Source: Adiantum capillus-veneris
Taxonomy: Eukaryota > Streptophyta > Polypodiopsida > Polypodiales > Pteridaceae
NCBI GenBank assembly: GCA_014529385.2
Contig: CM043945.1
Location: 149,653,241-149,717,240 of the forward strand
DNA: 64,000 nt
Direction: 5' to 3'
The notes under the pieces are model-generated. The model made no database searches. It saw only the letters and a list, made by a program, of their open reading frames with translations, and was not told the DNA's origin. The translations under genes and the position numbers were made by a program. Shown here one piece after another: positions 51,828-61,634 of this stretch (within the stretch, counting starts at the first letter, position 1; every line of letters begins with the position of its first letter).

Positions 51828-54800
51828 ATCCTAAGTACGCAAAGATCATTCAAGAAGAACTAGAAAAGCTTATCAAATGTGGGTTCATATATCCTATTGA
51901 ACACTCTGAATGGGTGTCTCCAATAGTTATCGTGCCAAAAAAGAATAGGAAACTCAGGGTGTGCGTGGACCTCAAAAAAGTTAATGCAGCTACTAGAAGA
52001 GACCATTACCCCCTACCATATTCCGAACATGTACTCGAAAGAGTTGCAGGCAAGGAAGCTTATAGCTTTCTAGATGGATACTCAGGCTACAACCAAATCA
52101 CGATAGCGCTAGAGGACCAAGCTAAAACTGCCTTCATCACAGAATTTGGCGTGTTTGCATTTCGTGTGATGGCTTTTGGCTTAACAAATGCCCCTGCTAC
52201 TTTCCAACGATTAATAAACACTGATTTTAAAGAATATTTGAGAGAGTTTTGTGAAGCTTTCTTAGACGACCTTTGTGTTTACTCTTCTTGGAAAGAACAT
52301 CTATCATGTTTGCGGAAGGTGTTTGAAAAGTGTAGGTTATATCGTATCTCATTGAACCCGTTCAAATGCCAATTTTGGGTCAAGCATGGAGTTATTTTAG
52401 GGCATAAAGTATCTAAGAATGGTATCTCAACCGATGAGAGCAAAATTAAAGTGATTCTAGAGTTACCACCACCAACCAATTACAAGGGAGTTCAAAGGTT
52501 CATGGGACACGTGGGTTATTATCGACGGTTTATTTTATTTTTCGCTGAGATAGCACGTTCTTTGTACAAGCTTCTCATTGAATTTAAATGGACTGAAGAG
52601 TGTGACCAGGCCTATGAACAATTGAAGAAAACACTAGCAAGTGCTCCGATTTTAAGGACACCTAACTGGGATGTCATTTTCCATGTGCATATTGATGCAT
52701 CAAACTTTGCTATTGGGTGTGTTCTCACTCAACCAGGAGAACATAAATTGGACTATCCCATTAGCTTTGCAAGCCGTCAATTGAACGATGCTGAAAGGAA
52801 CTACACCACTACAGAGCGAGAAGGTTTAGCAATGGTTTATGCAGTAAAGAAATTTCGCTACTACCTTCTGGCAAACAAGTTTGTATTTTATGTGGATCAT
52901 CAAGCGTTGCTGTATCTGGTTAACAAGCCATGCTCCACAGGAAGAATCACACGATGGTTGTTAATTCTTCTGGAGTTTGATTTCACGATTGTAGTGAGAC
53001 CCGGTAAAAGGCACGTCATGGCTGATCATTTGTCTCGCATACCCAATGGTGAAGCCCCTACAGGAGTTGATGATGAATTACCCGATACTTCCCTATTCAT
53101 AGTTGAGACTATGCCTGAATGGAGTGAGAACATTGTTAACTTTTTAGTTAATGGTTTTCCACCCAAGGAACTTCGTAAGGATATCGCTCGAAGGCTAGTA
53201 AAAGAATGTGAACCCTATTGTTTGATTGCCGGAACTCTGTATAGACTAGGCAAGGACGATATTCTTAGGCGTTGTGCCCGCAAGGATGAATATTTGTATA
53301 TCTTGCAAGAAGCACATATGGACGTAGCAGGAGGACATTTCCCAGGAGACCTGACTGCTAGAAAGGTGCTGCAATCAGGCTATTGGTGGCCAACTTTATT
53401 TAAGGATGCATCACTTTTTACAAAAGGGTGTGATGAGTGCCAACGTTACAAGACCACACAGCGCAAAGACAGAATGCCCTTACATCCTATTAAAGTAACC
53501 CAACCATTTGAAAAATGGGGCTTAGACTTTGTAGGTCCAATTAGTCCCGCAGCTCGCAACACTCAATCTCGATATATTCTAGTTGCTACGGACTATGTAA
53601 CAAAGTGGGCTGAAGCTAAGGCTTCACAAAAAGCTGACGCGAGGACAACAGCTAAGTTTCTTTATGAGAACATTATCACAAGATTTGGTTGCCCTTTTGA
53701 AATTGTTAGTGATAATGGTACCCATTTTATAAATGAGGTAATAAGAGAGCTTACCACGACCTTTATGATATCCCACCATAAGTCTACACCTTATTACCCG
53801 CAAGCTAATGGACAAGCCGAGAGCACCAACAAGACTCTAATCTCTATTTTAACCAAGACAGTAGAAGCTCATCGCACTGATTGGGATTTGAAGTTGACAT
53901 CTGCTCTATGGGCTTATCGTACTGCTTATAAAGTGGCTTTTAATTGTACGCCATTCAAAATGGTATATGGCCAAGAAGCGGTTATGCCTTGGGAGTTGGT
54001 CATTCCTAGTCTTAGGGTAGCTTCACAGGAAGGATGGAATGGTAACCCCTTAACCGAGCGCTTGTATATCTTAGAAAAACTAGACGAAGAGAGACAGTTG
54101 GCTGTGCAAAATGCTCTTGTGGAAAAGGATAGGAGAAAGAAGTGGTTTGATCGCTATGTGAAGGACAAGGACATCAAAGTTGGTGATAAAGTCCTTATGT
54201 ATGGAGTACGTAAAGAGAAGAAAAAGTTGAAATATGCTGGTAAAGGACCATATAGAGTATGTGAAATTACCCCACAAGGTACCCTTCGTGTGGAAACTCT
54301 TGATGGAGTTGAAACCATTGGATTCCTCAATGGGAGTAAATTCAAAAGATATTATGATCCTTTAAGCCAAGAAGAACTACGGGCCATTCATCAAAAGAAG
54401 GCCGCCAAAGCACAAACCGAGTTAAACAAGATACAAGCTCAAGCTGAGGCTAAGGAGCGACAACAACGTATAAGACAAAAACGAGAGGCTAACCTTGGAG
54501 TCACAAATGCATTCCACGTGGAAATCGAAGAGGATTGGTTGGACTATGACACACCTCTACGATACCCTATTGAGTTAAATAGTGCCTATGGAAAAGTGCT
54601 ATATAACGCCTTATTGGACACGGGTGCTAAATATAATCTGCTATCCTATGGGGTGTGGTGTCAGTTAGGGAAGCCACCTTTATCTGAGAGTATTATCCAA
54701 GTCAAGGGTGTCAACAAGAAAAAAACTACGGTTTTTGGAATCTGGCACACTTTTGTCAGTTATGACAATGGAATTGTAGCTCAAGACTTTTTGGTCATGC

Positions 54801-55732
54801 CTACTGGAACTATGGAGGGTAATATAAACCTAGGCCGCACGTGGATGATAGCCACCAAATGCACTATTGATTGGGGGACTGGGGGTGTTACAACGCAAAA
54901 ACCAACTCTTAGCCCTACCACTCAAGCCATAGTCCCTGAGATATTGCCTAAGGAAATAAAACCCAAGACATTGCATGTCCAAGAGGTTGAACCATACGTC
55001 CCCATAGCCCAACTCTCTAGAGCTTCAACTGATGTAGTTGAAAGAAAGCTTGAGACACACAAGAACCATCCTAATATAACAGAGAAAACATACAAGTGGG
55101 TCCCTAAAGCTTCTGTAGTGAGCATGGTTGATGCAAAAAAACGGAAACCTCGTAAGAACCGTCCCACTCACTCCAAGAAATGTAAAGAAACGTTGCGTTG
55201 GATTCCTAAACGACTATTGGAAGCCCAAGGATACTATGAAGGAAATGATCAAATCTGGGTGCCCAAACGTAAAGTGTACTCTTACCTGTCACCAAGCCCA
55301 TGTAAACCCAATCCTGTGGCTCCAAAACAAATTGAAAATCGCGGAAAGGAAAAAATCATGGAATGTTACACACCCGCTCTAGAGCTAGTTTGGGTACCAA
55401 AGAAAGAACAATTTGTTCCACCTAGCTCAGGAACAGAAAAATCAAATGAAGCTTCTTGCTCTTCATGTAGTTCCTATACGCAAATAGAAGCTTCGACACA
55501 ACCTCCACCTACCAATGTACATATCCATACAAGCACGAAAGAGTTTGCACCTCCCGGGGTAAGTTCACCACCTACAACAATGTTGCAAATAAAATCATGG
55601 GAGAGTACCTTACCACCCTTGCAACTAGATGAAACGCATAGGGAGGTCGAAAACTATTGGTTAAAGCCTTCACCCATAACAACTTGGAACAATTGGTTTC
55701 AAAAGGTGACGACCTCATTCCAAAAGGTATGA
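51824..55732 (+). CDS. pol: Ty3 RT, RNase H, integrase, second retropepsin-like domain, WVPK repeats
   Basis: 1302 residues. RT: VCVDLKKVNAATRRDHYPLP, SFLDGYSGYNQITI, FGLTNAPATFQ, and catalytic FLDD (D148, D149) in place of the common YLDD. RNase H: HIDASNFAIG with D291, then TTTEREGLAMVYA and YVDHQALLYL. Integrase: an HHCC-type module ending CDECQRY, then D568-X61-D630-X35-E666 (LDFVGPI, SDNGTHF, QAESTNK). A basic region follows, with no chromodomain. From about residue 909 comes a second retropepsin-like unit: LLDTGAKYNLL (aspartate 932), later NLGRTWM and TIDW, echoing LGRPFM and HDW of the upstream protease. Four W(V/I)PK motifs sit at 1092, 1126, 1145 and 1190, with a Ser/Thr/Pro tail. 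All catalytic residues look intact. Confidence 0.9.
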   Translation: MNPKYAKIIQEELEKLIKCGFIYPIEHSEWVSPIVIVPKKNRKLRVCVDLKKVNAATRRDHYPLPYSEHVLERVAGKEAYSFLDGYSGYNQITIALEDQAKTAFITEFGVFAFRVMAFGLTNAPATFQRLINTDFKEYLREFCEAFLDDLCVYSSWKEHLSCLRKVFEKCRLYRISLNPFKCQFWVKHGVILGHKVSKNGISTDESKIKVILELPPPTNYKGVQRFMGHVGYYRRFILFFAEIARSLYKLLIEFKWTEECDQAYEQLKKTLASAPILRTPNWDVIFHVHIDASNFAIGCVLTQPGEHKLDYPISFASRQLNDAERNYTTTEREGLAMVYAVKKFRYYLLANKFVFYVDHQALLYLVNKPCSTGRITRWLLILLEFDFTIVVRPGKRHVMADHLSRIPNGEAPTGVDDELPDTSLFIVETMPEWSENIVNFLVNGFPPKELRKDIARRLVKECEPYCLIAGTLYRLGKDDILRRCARKDEYLYILQEAHMDVAGGHFPGDLTARKVLQSGYWWPTLFKDASLFTKGCDECQRYKTTQRKDRMPLHPIKVTQPFEKWGLDFVGPISPAARNTQSRYILVATDYVTKWAEAKASQKADARTTAKFLYENIITRFGCPFEIVSDNGTHFINEVIRELTTTFMISHHKSTPYYPQANGQAESTNKTLISILTKTVEAHRTDWDLKLTSALWAYRTAYKVAFNCTPFKMVYGQEAVMPWELVIPSLRVASQEGWNGNPLTERLYILEKLDEERQLAVQNALVEKDRRKKWFDRYVKDKDIKVGDKVLMYGVRKEKKKLKYAGKGPYRVCEITPQGTLRVETLDGVETIGFLNGSKFKRYYDPLSQEELRAIHQKKAAKAQTELNKIQAQAEAKERQQRIRQKREANLGVTNAFHVEIEEDWLDYDTPLRYPIELNSAYGKVLYNALLDTGAKYNLLSYGVWCQLGKPPLSESIIQVKGVNKKKTTVFGIWHTFVSYDNGIVAQDFLVMPTGTMEGNINLGRTWMIATKCTIDWGTGGVTTQKPTLSPTTQAIVPEILPKEIKPKTLHVQEVEPYVPIAQLSRASTDVVERKLETHKNHPNITEKTYKWVPKASVVSMVDAKKRKPRKNRPTHSKKCKETLRWIPKRLLEAQGYYEGNDQIWVPKRKVYSYLSPSPCKPNPVAPKQIENRGKEKIMECYTPALELVWVPKKEQFVPPSSGTEKSNEASCSSCSSYTQIEASTQPPPTNVHIHTSTKEFAPPGVSSPPTTMLQIKSWESTLPPLQLDETHREVENYWLKPSPITTWNNWFQKVTTSFQKV
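54545..54905 (+). other. Second retropepsin-like domain after integrase
   Basis: Part of the pol ORF. YPIELNSAYGKVLYNALLDT carries the first aspartate in a DTG context, followed by AKYNLLSYGVWCQLGKP. VWCQLGKP mirrors CWESMGKP of the upstream protease. QDFLVMPTG, NLGRTWMIATKC and IDWG occupy the places of the hydrophobic strand, LGRPFM and HDW. The similarity is by eye and structural homology is inferred. Confidence 0.65.
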
Positions 55733-56012
55733 TCTACCCAAGGAAGGGGGGAGTGTTTACTAACATCAATCATTCACTCGCTCCCCTCTCAACCTTCCTC
55801 CCTGACCTCTCAATTCCAATCTTAGGGAATGTATATATATAGCCTTATACTCACAAAAAACAAAAATAGTAAAGAGCAAGAGCGACTAGCAACGAGAGAG
55901 CACCCTATAATATCTTACATATAAGTCCAAATTCACCTTGTCAATTCAAGCAACACACAAAAACAACTCTTATGTTTTAAAGGCCTAACCAAATCTATCT
56001 GTATTGTCAGAA
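55733..56012 (+). other. Spacer between pol and the 3' ORF
   Basis: 280 bp after the pol TGA. It contains GGAAGGGGGGAG at 55741-55752, an internal purine tract similar to the terminal PPT, and ATGTATATATATAG at 55829, a TATA-like candidate that could drive the next ORF. Confidence 0.5.
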
Positions 56013-56435
56013 ATGGCTACTTCACCAGAGGCATGCACTTCTATTTTTGATGAAAGGTACCCTTTGTCTTTTCCTCAAGTGTTCTACGTATGCTACCCTA
56101 TACTTTCTTGCGAATGGGATTTGATAGAGAGCCTTGCATGTGAGAGAAATTTTGAGGAGTTAGAATGTCTGATACGTTTATGGCTAATTAGTGATCCCTA
56201 CCCAGTAGCGAATGTGTCTCTAGTGGCACATGCTTATTCTTTTGCACAAGATGAGTATCCACGCATCGCGAGGTTCTTAGTTAGCATGCTTGCACAAGAG
56301 GATGATGAAGAGGAACTAATAGAGACCGAGGAAGACTATGGCCTCACGGACAACGATTTTATTTATCTAGATGATGAGGATAGAGGCCTAGCCTTAGGGT
56401 GGCCACCCGGTTTATATAATATCCTATTTCCTTGA
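56013..56435 (+). CDS. Accessory acidic ORF in the env position, unrecognised
   Basis: 140 residues from ATG (MATSPEACTSIFDERYPLSF) to TGA. It is probably cytosolic or nuclear: no signal peptide or convincing membrane segment, so it does not look like an envelope protein. The N-terminal half is aromatic- and Cys-containing (QVFYVCYPILSCEWDLIESL). The C-terminal half is very acidic (QEDDEEELIETEEDYGLTDN) and ends GWPPGLYNILFP. A TATA-like sequence lies about 175 bp upstream. No family is recognised. Its integrity in a young element suggests it may be used. Confidence 0.6.
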   Translation: MATSPEACTSIFDERYPLSFPQVFYVCYPILSCEWDLIESLACERNFEELECLIRLWLISDPYPVANVSLVAHAYSFAQDEYPRIARFLVSMLAQEDDEEELIETEEDYGLTDNDFIYLDDEDRGLALGWPPGLYNILFP

Positions 56436-57645
56436 TTCTAAAAGGGGTGACAGATAGGTAGGTTAGGGGTCTAGATTGTGTTTTGAGTTTGTTTTTTAGG
56501 AGTTTTAATTTTTCACACTGACATGCCTCCTAGAGGTATAGTGCCTGTTTTTGGATGTGTTAGGTAGGACTTATATGGATCTCCATCCACATGACTGAGG
56601 ACATCTGCTTCAACGAAATGAGCCACTCCATACCTCCAGGTGTACTACTTTCCATGATTCATGTTGGTGGATATGTGTAATTGCTAATAATGATTTTTCA
56701 TGCTTTGTTTGAGTGCAATAGTTATGATTGTTATCTGCCATTATAGATGTATAAATTTGTCTTTGCTTAAGTTGATTGAACTCCAGTTTAATCTTATGGA
56801 TGAGCCTGGAGATTAGGAGACCGTGACTTTAGGTTAACTCATTTACTTGACCACTAGGCCTAGCTAATAAAATTATCAGAGTATTTGAGACCTTAGGGAT
56901 GTTTTAGGCAGAGAAAGGCTTGCTCACTTAAACAACAAAAAACACTAGTGCGAATACCAAGGAAATGGAAGCAAAAAAAAAAAAAAACATAAGTGCCACA
57001 AATAAAAAATCTTACGCTGGAAGAGAAATCCTGGCTTGAATTGGTACTTCACTCACATGTATTGTCTATGGTACTAGAGCCCTAGAGGTTCCCAGTGTGG
57101 GCGCTTTTCCTTGAGAGGCAAAAAACCCCGGACATACAAAATAAACACACACGTCACATGATTGTGACCCAAAGTAAAAAAGAAAAATAAAAAAATAAAG
57201 AAAAATTAAAAGACTTCCATTGAGCTTACAGTTAACATTTCAAGCTTTTGTTTGCAGTTGTGAGAACGAGTTGGCTAATCAAAGCTGAAAAGCATAATTA
57301 GGGAATCTTGCATTTATATAATCTTCTTAGCTTAGCTAGTACTAGAGTAGTTGTTTTAACCTTAGTCATAGCTAACTAATTGATAGACTCACCCATAAGC
57401 TCAAAACTCTTGATTAATTAATTTACTCAAAGTGCAATTTAATTGTCCTTAATGGCAGTCTAACATTTCATGAATCTTGCATTTACTCATTTCCACATGT
57501 ACTTTACATTCCCCTCATGATTTATGGCAATATAATTCCGCTTGCTAAAACAGTGACTTTGCCTTACAGATTCAAATCTAGATGCTCTACAACATGGACA
57601 TACCAAGCTTCAACTCAATAGCTTCCGAGGACGGAATCTACATCA
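56436..57645 (+). other. 3' non-coding part of the Ty3 element
   Basis: No ORF supported. It contains A-rich patches (56973-56990, 57176-57210). Confidence 0.6.
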
Positions 57646-57658
57646 GGAAGGGGGGCAA
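57646..57658 (+). promoter_or_regulatory. Polypurine tract
   Basis: AGGAAGGGGGGCAA directly precedes the 3' LTR start TGTTAACC. A similar tract, GGAAGGGGGGAG, occurs at 55741. Confidence 0.85.
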
Positions 57659-57968
57659 TGTTAACCCTCGTGGCTCACGGACACCCTATCGCCTACGACG
57701 GACACCATAACCGTATTATTTATTTAAGTAGAGTCAGGCACCGGGCTTGTCGGCCCAATAGGGAAAGGTAGAGTGATCGCCGATGAGAGGCGCACTCTAA
57801 CACGAACATGCTAGGGTTAGTTGGCTAAGCATGGGCGCCCAAGTGTGAATGGGGTGAGCTCACATAAAAGCCAATTAAACCTAAAATTGAGTCATTCTCT
57901 CATTGTGCAATAGAAGCTGCTCTTGCTCCATCTCCACCTTCTCCTTCACCATCTCCTTGTGTGTGTGC

Positions 57969-58038
<70 letters not shown>

Positions 58039-58281
58039 GAGTGTGAGAGTGTGTGTGCGATCGAGCGTTGCGGCGGCACGACGGTTGAGCGCGGCGTAGC
58101 GGCGTCTCCTTCTTCTTTGCGGCGAGGAATCCTCTACGACAGGAGCATAAGGCGGTGAGTGACACACCATTGCCCTCTTTGAGCTTACTAGTTAAACTAG
58201 TTGTGTGCTTGGAGCCGTCTGCGGCTTGCACACGGTGTATCGGCAAGTCCCTTGCTTCGACAGTGCGGCAAGGAGCGCACA
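57659..58281 (+). repeat. 3' LTR of the Ty3 element
   Basis: 623 bp, nearly identical to the 5' LTR. The GA tract is longer here (57970-58035) and 12 bp of a GGCGGCGAG-rich stretch are missing. Confidence 0.93.
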
Positions 58282-59318
58282 CTCATTATCATCACTCTTT
58301 TTGCTTAGCATAGCATAATAGCATAGTAATGAAGATGAAGAAGATGGAAAGCTTAAGCATTGAAGCATGGCTTTTGGCTGGATTTGCATTCCATAGCCAA
58401 GATTGTTGGTGTAGGCTCTCAACTTCTCAACAAGCTTGGAGAAGGAGATGGAGCTCTTGCACTTTCTACTTCACATAATGAGAGTGTGTTCTCTCTCTCT
58501 CTCTCTCTCTCTCTCACGTATTATTTAAATATATCATTTGGACATGTGTCCTCTTTTTCCTCTTTGAGAGAAATAACTTAATTATTTATTTTTATGCATC
58601 TAAATTCTCATTGGATCCCTTTGAATCCTATCCAATAGGATTCAAGCACATCATGAGGGCCACATATGGAGGATTTTGACATGTGTCTTTTATGCTTCTT
58701 AAGTCATTTGGTTTAAATTGAACACTTCAAGCACTTAGTCAATTAAGCATGGAAACCATTTATGCCTCTTAAGATTTTATCTTTGAATTGAACACTTCAA
58801 GAACATTCGTCATTTAAGCATAAAAATCACCTCAAGCTTTAAAAGGTTCCCACAAACACTTTAAGCACTTTAGCAAGCCGACAAGCACCTCATGCTTGGG
58901 TAGGATTCCCATCTCAAGGTCAAGCCCTAGCTTGCCTAAGGTCAAAGGACTTTTTAACACTAACTTTTGGAGGTCTTTAATGAAGCTAACCCTAAGGTCT
59001 TTTAAGCTCCATTAGAGGCACATAGATCTTTGATAAACTACCTCCTTTTGGACCCCTATTGAGATGTAACCATCTCTCCTCTTGGTCCCTTGCTGAGGTA
59101 AATCTAGAAGCCCTTATTGCACATTGCTCTTTGGTAGACCGTCTCCTTTTGGACCCCTATTGAGATGCAACCATTTCTCCTTTTGGTCCCCTTTTGAGAT
59201 AGGTCTAGAAGCACATGTCTATATCCTAACTCTTGTTTCCCTTTTATCTTCCCATATTAAATAATCAGTTTAATATGAGAAAATCATTTGGTAAAGTTAG
59301 ATATTATATTTTATGACA
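58282..59318 (-). repeat. Probable 3' LTR of a decayed minus-strand Ty3 element
   Basis: Read on -, a purine tract (AAAGAGAGAGGTAT, about 59332-59319) is followed by TGTCATAAAATATAATATC, an LTR-like start, and the integrase C-terminus lies just upstream. The far end is unclear because the 13.55-kb element inserted there. It contains (CT)n at 58492-58514 and an ~80-bp direct repeat (59030-59110 and 59132-59212, CTCCTTTTGGACCCCTATTG). Confidence 0.55.
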
Positions 59319-59854
59319 ATACCTCTCTCTTTAAATTATAGTCGTCCTCAACTATGAGGTAGAGAAGATAAATCCTAGTCATTAGTCCATGTTTCTTAGC
59401 GGGTAGAGGATCCCTTTTTACCCTACGACATCATTCCAGAATGGATGACTAATCCATTTGGTGCTCGGGAGACTTAGCTGCCGCAAGCATGTCTGGTTTT
59501 GGTCCATATTATACTTCCAAAGTAGAGTGACAAGTTATACTTGGTGTTTGGGAGACGTCGTCAGCACAAACATGATCCTAAGCATTCATACTTCTTAAAT
59601 TTTGTGCACAATAAAAGAGAGAGAACGAGTCTTATAAGACAAGAACATTGTTCATTAAAATGAATTTTCATTTGCTTACTCTAGTGTAGTATTGCAAGTA
59701 TTGACAAGGATCATGTTATCCTTAAGCTAGGTTCCTTGCATCCATCTAGTATCTTTAAAAGGATAATTCTTAAACTTAACAAGATATCATTGGATAACGT
59801 TACCGTTTCTTAGTACCTTATCTTCGTGTTGCAGAATTGATTCGGGCTGCAACA

Positions 59855-60284
59855 CCTCTTCTTAATCTTTGATCTCTGGGGGGTCCTCCATTATTGGGTC
59901 TTTTGGAGGCTCTCCTTTGTAAGGCTCGAGTAGGCTCACATGGTTAGCATTGTGAATGAGCCAATGATTGAGCAACTTTAACTAATAATCCATCTCATTG
60001 ATTAAAATCAAGAATTTTAAAAGAAAGGACCATAGTATCTTTTTGCTAGTTTAGCATAATACTCTTGGTGGCTTGTAAGATTCTTGCCCGTAGTATGCCT
60101 TAGACGAGCCTCGAGAAAATTTAGCAAGACCCAATCATTTTCCTTGAAGGCTAAGGTTCTTTTGTGCTTATTAACAGTAACGCTTTTTGCCTTTGCTGTG
60201 AGATGGATATAACCTTTTTAATCTTTGGAAAAGATTCTTGTAAGTCTCGGCTATATTCATCGATAGCAAAGATCTCCCATATAC
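59855..60284 (-). pseudogene. Ty3 integrase C-terminal remnant
   Basis: Translation on - gives LAFKENDWVLLNFLEARLRH, then TTGKNL, YYAKLAKRYYGPF and, after stops, LTKESLQKTQ where KPYKGEPP would be expected. This is the conserved FKEGDWVLL...YYGPF segment after the integrase core. Stops and shifts show decay. A LINE poly-A junction cuts it at 60285. Confidence 0.7.
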
Positions 60285-60487
60285 TTTTTTTTTTGGGTGC
60301 AAAACTCACAATTGTGAGTGAATTATATTAAGCAACCCATAGAATTACAATGTCTTATCATGCTCGTGTTGAGCCATGACATCATCCAGGGACCATAATT
60401 ACAACGGCTATCAGGGCAGCCATCCCAACCAACTCACCCCCTTATCCTTCATACATAAGGTCCATTATCATGTTCTTGAACTTTTAA

Positions 60488-61536
60488 TTACCGATAGCCA
60501 AGATTTTCACCCATCCTAGGCATACCCTCTGCTGACAACAAGGCACCAGTAGTCCTAGAAAAATCCTCCGAGTGTTGCTTGCACCCGAGCGTCCAAATTA
60601 GCACTTTGCTTTCTTGTATAATTTTTGCGAAGCTTGGCACCTCAAGACCTCCCTCAAACACACGGCGGTTCCTTGTCTGCCATACATTATGCAAGAAGAA
60701 GTACCTGACGATTTGAGTGCTGATGAGGATGGCAGGAGCCCCTGACTTCTTCCCTCCAAGGAATAGATCAGTCTTGTAAAAACCAATTCTCCATGTTCTT
60801 TGGATCCACTTGCATATTTTCCCTGCGAGGCCTTTGATAGTTGGGCAATCCATGAAGAGGTGGGATAGATCTTCACTAGCCAACCTGCACCCTAAGAATC
60901 GATCCGACCCAATCCCTCTTTCCTGAATCTTCACCTCCCCCAAATTACCTTCCATAAAAATACCTTCACGTACTGCGGAACCTTTGGTTTCCAGATGTTC
61001 TCCATTACTTGCTCCCACCTTTCCTCCGGCCATTGTTTTTTCCATATCTTGTTAAGGGGGCTAGACCAATTTTTATTTTGCATCATTGTATGGTAGATGT
61101 CTTTAGGATGGGGTTTCCCTAAGAGACTGCTTTCGGGCCATTCCCAGGCGTTCCAGTCGAACTCCGACTCACAGATAGGCATCACTAAATTGTCAAGCTC
61201 TTTCCTCACTTTGTGGACCAGCAAGACCTCCAAGCTATTCAATTGGAACTGGGTAACCAGAAGATCAATGGTTTTCCAACTCTTGTTGTCACTGTCTTAG
61301 AAGTGCCCTAGTCGATTCAGACCCTTATTATTCAGCTTCCTGGCTGTCTCTATCCAAACTGTCTCTATCCAATAGGGAATTTGTGGCGTATCTGCAACTT
61401 TGGAGAGCCAAGGGGACCAATGCAAAATGGAGTTCTTGAAGTACCTCGTTTTTCCCCCCCACTTTAAGACTCCTACTACTCTATTGTATTTTGTTACCAA
61501 TTCTCCTGAGCTGCCCCCACTCTTAGGGTGGTCCAC
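60488..61536 (-). pseudogene. LINE C-terminal zinc-binding region, frameshifted
   Basis: Pieces in different frames: 61536-61297 (VGVLKWGGKTRYFKNSIL), 61242-60931 (WKPKVPQYVKVFLWKVIWG) and 61045-60488 (IQERGIGSDRFLGCRLASED, LSHLFMDCP, WQTRNRRVFEG). The order matches the RT-associated zinc-binding module. The same family gave the fragments at 41126-42490. Confidence 0.8.
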
Positions 61537-61634
61537 GTCGGGGCTAATAGCTTGTCATGAACCTCCACCCCTCTCCACATTCCACCCTTAGAACCAAGTT
61601 GAGCTGCTTCTATCATATCTTTGATCATGACAGC

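Larger units (their letters stand above)
44730..58281 (+). mobile_element. Full-length Ty3-type LTR retrotransposon, 13.55 kb, Athila/Tat-like
   Basis: CTCAT at 44725-44729 is repeated at 58282-58286. LTRs start TGTTAACCC and end GCGCACA. Order: 5' LTR, primer site, leader, gag, protease, RT, RNase H, integrase, a second retropepsin-like domain, WVPK repeats, a separate acidic ORF, polypurine tract, 3' LTR. RT before integrase makes it Ty3-type. The tRNA-Asp-type primer site, LRSGR near the Gag start, FLDGYSGY in RT and absence of a chromodomain point to the Athila/Tat side. Coding is interrupted by a TAG, a TGA plus frame change, and a one-base shift. The LTRs differ at about a dozen positions plus a microsatellite and a 12-bp indel, so the copy is fairly young. 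Confidence 0.93.

Noticed and set aside
56013-56435. Envelope protein
   Set aside because: No signal peptide, transmembrane segment or glycosylation-rich ectodomain; too short and acidic.
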